From Apostichopus parvimensis (Eukaryota; Echinodermata; Holothuroidea; Aspidochirotida; Stichopodidae): DNA of 36,228 nucleotides. The translations under genes and the position numbers were made by a program. The notes beneath the pieces were generated by a model, which was not told the DNA's origin, did not search any database, and worked only from the letters and a program-made list of their open reading frames with translations. Shown piece after piece: positions 21,180 through 30,250 of this stretch. Position 1 is the first letter of the stretch. Every line of letters starts with the position of its first letter. The stretch lies in contig KN882229.1 of assembly GCA_000934455.1 (NCBI GenBank), positions 91,928 to 128,155 of the forward strand, in the 5' to 3' direction.

Positions 21180-21325
21180 GCCCTTAAATAATATCTGTTA
21201 CGAAGTCCAGATATCATGGTTTGGGGAACGAACACAGTAAAGTAGGTTAGAGAGGTTTTGTTTTTAAAATGAATCTAATACGTGTCTCTTGGTAACCAAA
21301 AATATATAACTTAGCATAAATACAA

Positions 21326-21368
21326 TCATTTTGAATGCTGTCAAATTTTAAGACAGCATTCAAAATGA
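21326..21368. repeat. Perfect 17-bp inverted repeat
   Basis: TCATTTTGAATGCTGTC (21326-21342) and GACAGCATTCAAAATGA (21352-21368) are exact reverse complements around a 9-base AT loop. It lies in the putative 3' LTR of the minus-strand gypsy copy. Confidence 0.9.
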
Positions 21369-21579
21369 CTATCGGTGCAAGTGACGTCGGAGTCGGCGCA
21401 GTGTTGCATAACATCAAGTAGCGTAGTAAACCTTTAAAGTAACATGGTGCATCATAACATTCCCCCCATGAAGTTGAAAAATACAACCAAAAAGGTAGGC
21501 TTTTCCCCTTGAAAACACTTAGCATGTCATGATAATTACACACATCAGAAACACTTTAAACACTCACATATATTCACAA

Positions 21580-21909
21580 CTAACCGACACGGCTGAGTGC
21601 GTCTGCACATATGTTTTTCTTTGCAGGTATACGAACTATCTTTAGGTTATGACCTTGGAGGGAAATACTTCATCTCATCAAACGTGCACTCTTGTTGTTA
21701 AACTAATTAATGTAAACCAATGGATTGTGGTCGGTATATACAACAGTTTGATACGGAACGTGAAGATACTCTTCAAAATGCCCTAGAGATAAAATAATAG
21801 CCAATGCTTCCTTGTCAATTGTAGAATAGTTTCGTTGACTTGGATTTAATTTTTTGGAAAAGTAAATAACAGGATGTTCCAATTTTGGCTCATCCTCTTG
21901 AAACAACAT
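21580..21909 (-). pseudogene. Ty3/gypsy Pol fragment (RNase H)
   Basis: The frame 21703-21909 includes HPVIYFSKKLNPSQRNYS, then TIDKEALAII and VYTDHNPLVYIN, which are RNase H hallmarks (the DH and E-containing helices). Below its stop the signal continues with an in-frame TGA to IRIPAKKNICADALSRV, the usual end of the RNase H region. Upstream RT and downstream integrase are absent. A perfect 11-bp inverted repeat, GTACCTTTATA/TATAAAGGTAC (21920-21948), lies directly upstream. Confidence 0.65.
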
Positions 21910-22545
21910 GATTTATCTAGTACCTTTATATAGATTTTATAAAGGTACCTCGGCTACCGCTGGGCTCTCCGTCGGGGTGTCACATCCCAGGGAAGTCGGT
22001 GTTGATTAAGTAACAGTGCGGGTGTGTCTGGAAGCTTCCGGAAGGCGCTTTAAGTCCAGAAGAATGGTATCCAAAAGAGAATTAAGAGAAAGTCACACAC
22101 AGAGTGGTTGGTATGGAGAAGAAAGGCCGGAACGGAAAAGGTGGCTTTTTGTAAGTGCTAGGCATACATAGTTCTTTTACGTGGCGTGACGTACAGGTTG
22201 GTGCCACTGGGAGAAGAGCCCGAGCCACTCCTTGAAAACTAATTTATATGACATTCGGTGAGGTTACTCGACCGTAAATGCACTGATTGTGCTCTACGTT
22301 TACAAATTAGCATCATAATACACCATTTAAGCGTTGCATAACATCAATTAGCGTAGTAAACCTTTAAAGTAACATGCTGCAGCATAACAGTGTGCAGTGA
22401 TAACATGCAGCTTGTTTGCATAGTATTGATTCTATGCCAGAAATGGGCCAAAGTCGTTTGAAAATACATAGGAGCTTGCAGTACTATGGAGTTGCCACAT
22501 TTCAAAATTTACTACATATCTCAATTACTTTTTCATATTTTCCAG

Positions 22546-22688
22546 TCTTTGGACCTCCTATCAATGTTAGATACACATCCCAAAGGTGAAGAAATAACTC
22601 GTGAATACATGAAGAACAAGACACTCACACCGCAGACAAGAATAACTTTAGTGAACATTGTCTGTGCAGCACTTGTCAAGATACATGG
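22546..22688 (+). CDS. SAMD3-like copy 2, second exon with a mutated splice donor
   Basis: The acceptor is ATTTTCCAG. It encodes SLDLLSMLDTHPKGEE, REYMKNKTLTPQTRITLVNI and CAALVKIHG, a family block that normally runs directly into YPSPEEK of the next exon. The join works in phase if the exon ends at 22688. The intron then starts ATAATG, not GTAATG, so the donor looks mutated at its first base. Read through, the frame meets TAA at 22690. Confidence 0.55.
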
Positions 22689-22699
22689 ATAATGAGTAA

Positions 22700-24192
22700 C
22701 CAAGCTTGTAGCTGAAGGCTCAGTTTTAGCAAGCACTATAAGTCTTTTGCCTGTACTGTATGTATGCTGAAAACCATGCCCAAATCTTTTTATGGTGGGA
22801 TTGATATTGTTCAAAGACACTTGTATGGTTTTCAATGGCATCTTCACCTTCAAATAAGAGGAATGTTGTACTGATTACCCCAAAATGACAAAATATTTCT
22901 AAAAGACACACTGAGCAGAAGCAAAACACTGAACTTCTGAATTAATGACACATATTGTTGTGAAACATGGAGATCACCTGTCATTGTACCGTCTGGTTAA
23001 TGGTCAAATCAAGGACAAGGAGAGCCTCATTAATAGATATTGAACATGACAGAAATGTGGTAAAACTCAGTGCATCACGTTGGACAGTGGTATGGTTGAA
23101 AAACAGGCAGTTAATTCATATCCCACTAACATGTTTCTACTTATACTCAACTGCAACATAGACATTTCACTTGTCCACATGTAAGTTTCCTTGGAAGTTA
23201 TTGTGGGATTAAATCTTGAAGTGGCTCGAATGCATGTTTGTGTAAGATATGTAAGTACATGCTAGGTTTGTACTGAAGATTTGGAAAGTCAGTCATTGCT
23301 TACATTTAAAGTTTGATTCCATGTATTCTTTCAGCTATCCATCACCAGAAGAGAAGGAGAGAGCAGCAAGATGCATGATTGAACGATTTCCAAACCTTCG
23401 GGATAAGATGGGTAAATCTGGACATGTAAGCAATACAAATACTATATTTAGTATGGCATATATAAAAAAAAAAAAGTGAAATAGGAGGGTGGGGGGGGGG
23501 CAGCAACCAAGGGAATCAGATGTATCAAGTATTACAATTTAAGTTGAAGATTTCAGAGTATGATCAACATAAAGTGTCAATATGCAGTTTTTCTTTTTCC
23601 AAGATTGTTGACTGGACTTTTCTTTGTTCAGAAACTACAATGGTAGTTTACTAATTATCTTAAATGTCCCCCCCCCCCCAAAAAAAAAAATTAAAATTGT
23701 GTTCAGTATGTACCACTGCATTAATTGAGGTAACCTGTTAGTGATGTTTTACCTCTTCACTTGCATTTTAAGTTTTCTTCACATGTATTTCACCTGTATG
23801 TGACAATTATTGATAGAAACATAATTAATAACTATGGTGAAGTAAAACTTCATGTAGAGAAAGCAGTGTTTGAAATGAAGGGTGTAGACTGTGCCCTCCC
23901 CCTCCCTTCCCTAAATGTGGCTGAAACCAACTTGTGCCCTCCCTGACTCCTACACTTTAACTGAGCATTATGGCAGTGGATGGCGTAGCATCATTTAGCC
24001 ACTACTCTCTCCAAAAAGCCCCCACAAACTGCACTTTTTTAATAATGCATTTTAAGATATTGCAAGATAGGTGGTACTTTATGGTATTTAGGTTTTGTTT
24101 TGTTATCATTACATAAGTATAAAATGATTGTTTTTTGTATATATAGGAGCATTTCTTCTGCAAAGCCGGTGGCCAAAGTGTTCATTTAACAG
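22700..24192. other. Introns of SAMD3-like copy 2
   Basis: Apart from the 91-base exon at 23335, I see no coding sequence. Homopolymer runs occur near 23462 (A), 23495 (G) and 23670-23690 (C followed by A). A CCCTCC-rich patch lies at 23893-23945. Confidence 0.4.
23335..23425 (+). CDS. SAMD3-like copy 2, third exon
   Basis: A 91-base exon with a strong acceptor (TTCTTTCAG) and a strong donor (CAT|GTAAGC). It reads YPSPEEKERAARCMIERFPN and ends KMGKSGH. This is the second conserved helix-rich block of the family. No stops, and the phase fits both neighbours. Confidence 0.6.
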
Positions 24193-24411
24193 AGCCGACT
24201 CAAGAATATTAGAAGACATCTGCCAAAACAGAATCAGCAGAGACCATGACAGGGCATGTCTGGGGCCCAGTACCAGCTAACAAACATGGAAAATGACAAA
24301 GGACAGTCTACAGGAGATCTTCCAACCGTAGAAAATGATAAAGCAAAAGGACTGGCTGATTTTTGTCGAAGTGCACCATTAGAGAGCATACGAATTCCAT
24401 TACATACCTAA
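24193..24411 (+). pseudogene. SAMD3-like copy 2, fourth exon with an in-frame TGA
   Basis: The acceptor is probably TTCATTTAACAG ending at 24192. In phase, it reads SRLKNIRRHLPKQNQQRP and then TGA at 24247. The same frame stays open as QGMSGAQYQLTNMENDK for another 53 codons to TAA at 24409-24411. RLKNIRRHL corresponds to the basic block of copy 1 at 724. The TGA, like the lost donor of the second exon, suggests that this copy is decaying. The rest of the family protein is absent to the right, where Harbinger sequence begins. Confidence 0.45.
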
Positions 24412-24579
24412 ATCCTTCAGAGGTGTGATATGCCCGGCGCAGTTCATGCACTAGTCGTATTTACCAAAAGTCCAGAAACCTACCTATGACCTATGTATAT
24501 GGAGGTCCCTTGACTTCATAGAGATTTGTTGGCTCGTGTCCGATTTCGTTGCTAAAAGCTATTTTACCGTGACTCTTAA

Positions 24580-24995
24580 ATGTCTTTCTTTATTTCTCTG
24601 TTCACACTTATTAGGTTTGTTAAATTTATTAAACCAACTGAACCCCAGCTACCTGCTCCTCGTCCAAAAATTACTAAGCACCCAAAAGAGAATACTGGAT
24701 TACTAAAAGATTGTATACTAAGACTGTATCCTGGTTTTCATTTCAAGAAACGGGCAAAAAACAACAGAAAACACCGATGGTGGGTTCATAAACTGTTCCG
24801 TAACCGACGCAGATATGGGGCCTATCATACTTTGGTTAATGCGGTCAGGTTTGACAACGAAAAATTCAAGCAATATTTTCGTCTAACCAAAGATCAATTT
24901 GCACAAGTCCTGTCAACGGTTGAAGAAGCTTTAGTGAAACATTGCAGAAGCAGGCAAGTTATCTGCCCTCGACAAAAACTTGCAATTGGTATAAG
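24580..24995 (+). CDS. Harbinger transposase exon 1
   Basis: It opens with an ATG and a hydrophobic run, then a Pro-rich linker (PTEPQLPAPRPK) and basic residues before the WWVH motif that marks the N-terminus of Harbinger transposases. The true start could instead be a further exon, since TTTATTAG at about 24615 resembles an acceptor. No stop occurs before the donor. Confidence 0.65.
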
Positions 24996-25118
24996 GTATG
25001 TACAAAAAGATCACACTATGAGAACAAAATATGAAACAAAACAATATAATTCGTCGTTCTTTCACACATGTTTCAAGAGATGACTTTGATTTTACTTTAA
25101 AAAAATCCATCACATTAA

Positions 25119-25608
25119 GGTAGCATATGCCCATTAAAAGCCCCATTGACTTACACACTAAATCCCAAAAGTAATGTGGCCTTTAAGTCTAGATAGAAGT
25201 TTTCACTAGCTAAACGCTACCCATCACTGGATTGCAAAACGCTACCCATCACCGGATAGCTGACAAGTTGGCCTTTCATGGCACTATAAATTTTCCATAT
25301 CATGACCATGTAGATTTTTTGCTATCCGAGCCGGAAGTTTTCGTCACTTGTAAACAAACCTCTTCACTCAGTAGTAAACAATTTTCCTACGCTGCTCCTG
25401 GGAGGCCTAAAGGGGTCTAAAATTGCCTCAGTTGACCCAATTTTCTCACCACATGTACTCCCATTCATGCTCTTGAACATGCAAGCCACACAAAAACTAG
25501 ATCATGATTGATAACGGGTCTAAAAAGATGCTTTTCTGCTGCTTTTTGGCATTTTTCCTGAAGAACAATCGAGCGGATGGATATAGACTGTAATAGGAGT
25601 ATGCCACC
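25119..25608. mobile_element. 490-bp MITE with TTAA target duplication
   Basis: The ends GGTAGCATATGCCCATTA and, reversed, GGTGGCATACTCCTATTA form about 20-bp inverted repeats. Exact TTAA tetramers flank them at 25115-25118 and 25609-25612. TTAA is the target of piggyBac and Kolobok elements. The interior contains a duplicated AAACGCTACCCATCAC word near 25212 and 25236. No ORF. It lies inside the Harbinger intron. Confidence 0.7.
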
Positions 25609-25619
25609 TTAAGTGTTAT

Positions 25620-26060
25620 TACAGAGAAAGCAAATCGCCTGTATCATCAACGTTACCATTAGGGCACACTATTATTGTCACCAAACGGCTAGATTTTCCC
25701 ATTGACGTTGTGTGTTGTTTAGCCTAACATGTGGTCGAAGATAGCAGCAATAACAAAAGTATTCGGTGAAGATTTTTAGTGCCAGCTAACTGCGACACAA
25801 TTTTAGCAAATAAACACTTGGTTAGGCTAGATTTTCCGATTGACTTAGTGTGGTGTCAGGTTTTGTACACCTACATACCAGTATGAGATTTGCCCAAGCT
25901 TCCCTTCTTAAGATATCATGTTTACAAAGTTTTCCTAATTTTACTCCCCGTAATCCCTAATGACATTTGACCTCCACCAGAGACAATAGGCTTATTGTAA
26001 TCAATGTGGTACTTATACAAAACAATTTGAAATTGAATTAGTTTCATGCATCCTATAACT
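25620..26060. other. Remainder of the Harbinger intron
   Basis: Non-coding. An imperfect direct repeat, GGCTAGATTTTCC.ATTGAC, occurs at about 25687 and 25825, 138 bases apart. Confidence 0.35.
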
Positions 26061-26066
26061 CATTTA

Positions 26067-26440
26067 TTAATGCTGTAGAAATGGTCGCTGTAAAAGTTGC
26101 GATGGCAATGGCATAATGGGGACTTCCATCAGATCCGGATTTTCTGCATAAAAAAAAACAACTTCATAATTCTGCATTTTTAAGCACGATCTGAACTGGG
26201 GACACAACCTCTTCATTCTCTCTGCACAACTCTGAAAAAACAACTCATCGCCATCTTGTACTGCTGGCTCCTGCATAACCTTCTCCATATCCTCCCAATG
26301 TCGCTTATGTTGTTGTATGAGGCCTTTCAGTGCATGTTCTAGCCCACTATCCTTTTCATCAGCATCACATGTACTTGTGGATGGTCCAAGGTTGGCTCTC
26401 CTGGTGATGGTGACGGGGCAGGCGACACTGCTTCACTTGT
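26067..26440 (-). pseudogene. BESS-motif protein fragment, antisense within the Harbinger intron
   Basis: The minus-strand frame contains DGDELFFQSCAERMKRL followed by CPQFRSCLKMQNYEVV, which fits the BESS motif (D..F..S..P.....P..R...K..I). BESS commonly ends MADF/Myb-like proteins, and such proteins are the usual second ORF of Harbinger transposons. Upstream, after an acceptor-like CTCTTTTCACAG, a Ser/Pro-rich frame (TSEAVSPAPSPSPGEP) precedes it in another frame, so a frameshift near 26350 is likely. The MADF domain itself was not found. The placement, on the opposite strand inside the transposase intron, is unusual. Confidence 0.5.
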
Positions 26441-26578
26441 ACTGTGAAAAGAGCCAATAATAAAATAAAGCAACCATTCCCTCTCACTTCAATATTCCAT
26501 ACTTGTTTTCAATCTCAATGTTCCTTGAAGAAAATTCATGGACTGACAACTCTCCTCAATATTGACCTTTTGCTTCAG

Positions 26579-27461
26579 ATTTATGGCCACTGGGGAATCT
26601 TTTCGTTCCATCGCATTTCACTATCGTGTAGGTTACACCACAGTTGGTAATATTGTTGGTGAAGTTTGTAAGGTGATATGGAATCGGTTGTCAAGCGATT
26701 TCATGCCAGTTTCCAAACACCAGTAGCAAATGGAAATCGATTGCAGTGGCAATTCCCACATTGCTTGGATGGCAAACATATTGTTATGAAGGCGCCACCA
26801 AATTCCGGATCACTTTATTTAAATGATAAGAACACATTCTCTACAGTCCTCATGGCATTAGTTGATGCGAACTTACAATTCATTTGCATTGATATTGGTG
26901 CATCTGGCAGAAATAGTGATGGTGGTGTCTTTGCCAATTCAAACCTGGGAAAAGCTATTGCAGCCAATAATTGACAGCTACCAGATGATTCAACCCTACC
27001 AGAAGCAGAACACCTTGGAAAAGTCCCTTATGTGTTTGTCGGTGATGAGGCGTTTCCACTGCAAAAGCATATCCTTCGTCCATACCCTGGGAGGGGTTGT
27101 CCACACGATCAGCAAATTTTTAATGTGAGATTGTCAAGAGCACAAAGGGTTGTTGAGAACTGTTTCGGTATACTGGCTGCTTGGTGGAGGGTTTACCACA
27201 CGAAAATTGCCGTTCGAGCAGAATGGGTGAACGACATTGTCAAGGCAACATGTGTTCTTCACAATCTTATACAAAGAGATACAACCCCAGCCCAAATCTG
27301 AAAGAATGGCAATAGAAGGCGTAAGAGACCTTCCTCGGATAGGAAACAGAGCTGGGGTAGAGGCCATCCAATGCAGGGAAACATTTAAGGAGTGTTTCTG
27401 CAATGTAGCTCCAGTTGAATGGCAAGAATCCCATGTGACTCGAGGTATTTTCATGGCATGA
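26579..27461 (+). pseudogene. Harbinger transposase exon 2 (DDE domain)
   Basis: The first frame gives VGYTTVGNIVGEVCK, a helix-turn-helix-adjacent block, up to a stop near 26730. The main DDE frame runs from about 26680, and the last segment is in a third frame to 27461. PPNSGSLYLNDKNTFSTVLM and IGASGRNSDGGVFANS are highly conserved Harbinger segments. Confidence 0.7.
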
Positions 27462-29094
27462 AGTGTCAAACTGAAAACATGTCCCAGCAGAATATGCTTA
27501 TCTTCCAATTGAAGTCGAACCACCATACACTTCACCATTAAGAGATATCTGACCCCCAGATGGAATGTTGGCTATTAGTACCGTAGAAGAAAGAGATTAA
27601 GATGTTGCAAATGTGTTGTACAACATATTGCTTCATTTCTACAAGTCCTTTTCAATAACAGAGGATGGTTGTTCTGGTTACCACAAACTGAACCCTGTAA
27701 AAATCTGATCATATCCCCCCATTGAATTAGACTGCAGTAATTACAGACATTTTGAAGCCAAATATATCTTTCCTTCAGCAAGCCAGCACAAAATGTAAAC
27801 CAAAGGTAACGGTCCCGTTGGTTTCGCCACCTTTTCTTCCCTAAATACCGTAAATAAGCTCATAAGAAGTTTTATCAAAGTTTCTCCAGTGTATCATTAT
27901 ATGCTAATTGATAAAGAGGAAAGGAACAAGGACTAATTCTCCACATTTGCTTTTTCAATCCCTAAAATATGTAACTTAACACTACACAAATATCTGATGA
28001 CTATAAAGCAACTGTACTTGAACACAATGACCAGTCCTAACTACATATGCCCTTACTATACAGCAATGTCCCTATTTTCGTGTGTCGCCTAATTTCATGC
28101 ACCCCAATGTTTGTAATGTTTGCACCTAGTGAGGAAGGCCTATAATATAACTACATTAACCTGCAGTGTTTGTCTTGAGAAAATGATGACTCCTAATGTA
28201 AATATGTTTTACAACTCCAAAATTGTCTGCTTTGATGCCATTAAGCATGTGGGACCTGGGCCTAAGCTTTGTTCTAAGGTCGGCTAAACCAGCACAGAAA
28301 ATAAAGATCATTCAATTAGTTTAAATTGTTGTGGGTTTTTGGAGAAAGCAAAGCACCATGCATGAAATTAGGCACCGTAGGCGTTTTTAACAGTAATGTG
28401 AACTGCACTGATTAAATAATTAGCTCCTTCGGTCGAAAGGAATCGTTATTTTGTACAAAAATTTTGAAAAGGGCACTCCAAACATAGACCTAGGCATATT
28501 CTGTGATTGTTGCAGTTATTGTAAAAAATTTGGCATTTCCATTATCACAGAAATTACTTAATTTGATTTCTGAGTTCATCATTATTTTGGCCTATATTTA
28601 GTCCTCCCCCCATGCAACATAGACCAGGACTAGGCCCATACGTCTAACTAGCTAAAGGTGAGTTCATAATCATGATAGTCAAAGTTTCTCAATCGGTGCC
28701 TGGCCTAGTAGTACTTCTACAAGTAAGCCTAGCCTAGTAGCAGTACATACCATGTCTAACTGCCGATCTATAAAATCGTCCCATCTTACAAAAATGGTCT
28801 TATGTTTGCCATCATACACAATTCGGTGATAACGACAAAGGTTGGTCAATAATGATATTGAATAGGCCCTAAACCGAAGGTATGACTATGCGAGCAACAC
28901 GAAGTAGGCAGGCATAGGCGGGTCAGATCCAAAACCTGTCAACCTCAGGGCTAAAATTTAGATGATCATATTTATAAATTTTGATAGTTTTGTCCAAAAG
29001 AAGAAAAATTTAAGCTTGCTTGGCCAAACAATTAAATTTGTATGTTTCTTTGTTAACGAGTACTGCTTAATTATATCGACAATGCACTTAAGCC
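27462..29094. other. Gene-free stretch
   Basis: AT-rich sequence with no protein-like frame, splice-consistent exon or repeat that I could identify. The left part is presumably the 3' flank of the Harbinger copy. Confidence 0.4.
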
Positions 29095-29274
29095 AGCGTT
29101 ATGGACGGAAACAGCAATTTGTGCCACTGAACTGAAAGGAATTCACAGGAATCTGCACCTGAATAATTGTTTATGGTACTGATCTCTCCAAAATAATTTT
29201 CGGAAAAATTAAGTAGGGCATCCCTAATTCAGATGCTAATCGAGAAGAAAATCATTAATTCCGTCCATTACGCT
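29095..29274. mobile_element. 180-bp MITE-like element
   Basis: AGCGTTATGGACGGAA (29095-29110) and TTCCGTCCATTACGCT (29259-29274) are inverted copies with one mismatch in 16. No target duplication is evident. Further partial copies of the terminal word (CGTTATGGACGGAA, TTATGGATGGA) cluster at 29430-29490, suggesting another decayed copy. Confidence 0.5.
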
Positions 29275-29665
29275 ACCCGATGTCATTAATCTCCTGGCCA
29301 TTTTAAAGTTCACTTCATTGATAAAACTTGCATGTAATCTTCTGAAGGTTATGAATGCCATGAAGGATGATGTGAAAAATTACCAGATTCTTACACACAG
29401 ATAAACTAGGGTTCAATGAAACATCTGTGTTATGGATGGAATTTGGAAAACGTTATGGACGGAATGTGAATGTTATGGATGGATGGAAATCTTTGGAAAA
29501 ACTATGCAGAATGTTTTTTAATAAGTTGCCTCAAAGACATCAAATGTGAATGAATGTTATTTAGGATGGAAAACCTTTTTTTTTACATATATACATTACA
29601 GTATTTGTGTACGCTTTCAGGTGATGTTTACCCTAAATTAAAAAAACAAAAACAAATTATCGCTG

Positions 29666-29744
29666 CCTTACCCTAACCCCTACCCTAATCCCCACCCTAA
29701 CCTCTACCCTAACTCCCACCCTAACCCTACCCTAACCTGTACCC
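29666..29744. repeat. Telomere-like CCCTAA repeat, degenerate
   Basis: About 80 bases of CCCTAA-type units alternate with CCCCTA, TCCCAC and CCTCTA variants with a rough period of 12. It is the C-rich strand of the TTAGGG motif. A short degenerate array inside transposon-rich DNA fits an interstitial telomeric sequence or a minisatellite derived from it. Confidence 0.7.
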
Positions 29745-30250
29745 GTCTGAGAAACGTTTTTTTTTCATACTACAAAGTGTACTGGTCCATTCACTGTGAT
29801 GAATCATTGTTCCATGCCTTGTGCAGTGTGTCATGTCCTGGTGAACAGAGCAAGACATGCTTGAATCTGTTTTCTCTTTTGGAGCAATGTGGTGTATTTT
29901 TAGTTGAGTTTGTTGCAGGAGAGACAAAAAAATTATACACGTAGCTAAAGAGTCAGTTTGATGGGGAATCAGTTCACCAAAACTACAAAAAAGAGCAACA
30001 GTAGTGGAACTGGTACACATAGTAAGTATGCGTACTACTAGTAACATTAGGCTTTAAAACTTGCTTCAAACTAAACTGTACCGTAAAACAGGGATACTTT
30101 GTCCCACTTAGTTATTTTTATTCATGATATGGAAGGTGCTTCTTCTTAGACATGTCCCTGACGGTTGCATACTGTTCACTTTTGGTCTGACGGATGTGCT
30201 AAGCAGTTCAAAAGTCAATACTTTTTCTACCTACTTAGTATCAATCAGAC
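29745..30250. other. Non-coding flank of DDE gene copy 2
   Basis: No coding sequence recognised. The minus-strand frame here has no family resemblance. Confidence 0.35.

Larger units (their letters stand above)
19984..21259. mobile_element. 1.3-kb element with about 88-bp terminal inverted repeats and a Gag-like ORF
   Basis: The left end (about 19984-20070) and right end (about 21172-21259) are inverted copies of each other over roughly 88 bases with about 8 differences and one 3-base indel. The shared core includes CCTCTCTAACCTACTTTA and CTGGACTTCGTAACAGATAT. Just inside the right repeat, a further piece, GGGCCTATCCGGGAAACGAA, lies in direct orientation to the left end. The interior holds a SINE/LINE-tail-like motif (TATATAGCGC..GCGCTTTACA near 20160), a duplicated 162-bp unit and a Gag-like ORF. 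No target duplication is clear. Long TIRs with captured coding sequence recall foldback or Pack-MULE elements, but no transposase is present to classify it. Confidence 0.6.
21266..22390 (-). mobile_element. Internally deleted Ty3/gypsy element
   Basis: A 58-base sequence starting TGTTATG on the minus strand occurs at 21403-21460 and again at 22333-22390, as direct repeats 930 apart. The lower copy is directly preceded by a purine tract (GGGGGGAA), the expected position of the polypurine tract and 3' LTR start. Between them lies an RNase H fragment. Beyond the first 58 bases the two LTR-like copies do not match well, so the termini have been rearranged or belong to related families. Integrase, most of RT and Gag are missing. 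The 3' LTR side contains a perfect 17-bp hairpin and abuts the 1.3-kb TIR element. Confidence 0.5.
24580..27461 (+). pseudogene. PIF/Harbinger transposase, one intron, broken
   Basis: Exon 1 (24580-24995) and exon 2 (26579-27461) join perfectly in phase across AAG|GTATGT and TGCTTCAG|A. The N-terminal part has RRRYGAYHTLVNAVRFDNEK, then FKQYFRLTKDQF and RQKLAIGIR; the spliced junction gives R|FMATGESFRSIAF. The catalytic domain shows CLDGKHI (first Asp), YVFVGDEAFPL (second Asp) and VVENCFGILAAWWRVY (Glu). Breaks are a frame change with probable loss of some residues near 26710-26750, a TGA at 26972 and a frame change near 27295 before the C-terminal NRAGVEAIQCRETFK...VTRG. All three catalytic acids survive. 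Terminal inverted repeats were not identified. It lies directly after SAMD3-like copy 2. Confidence 0.75.

Noticed and set aside
27134-27538. 134-residue minus-strand ORF
   Set aside because: It is antisense to the conserved Harbinger catalytic domain and has no protein-like features of its own.
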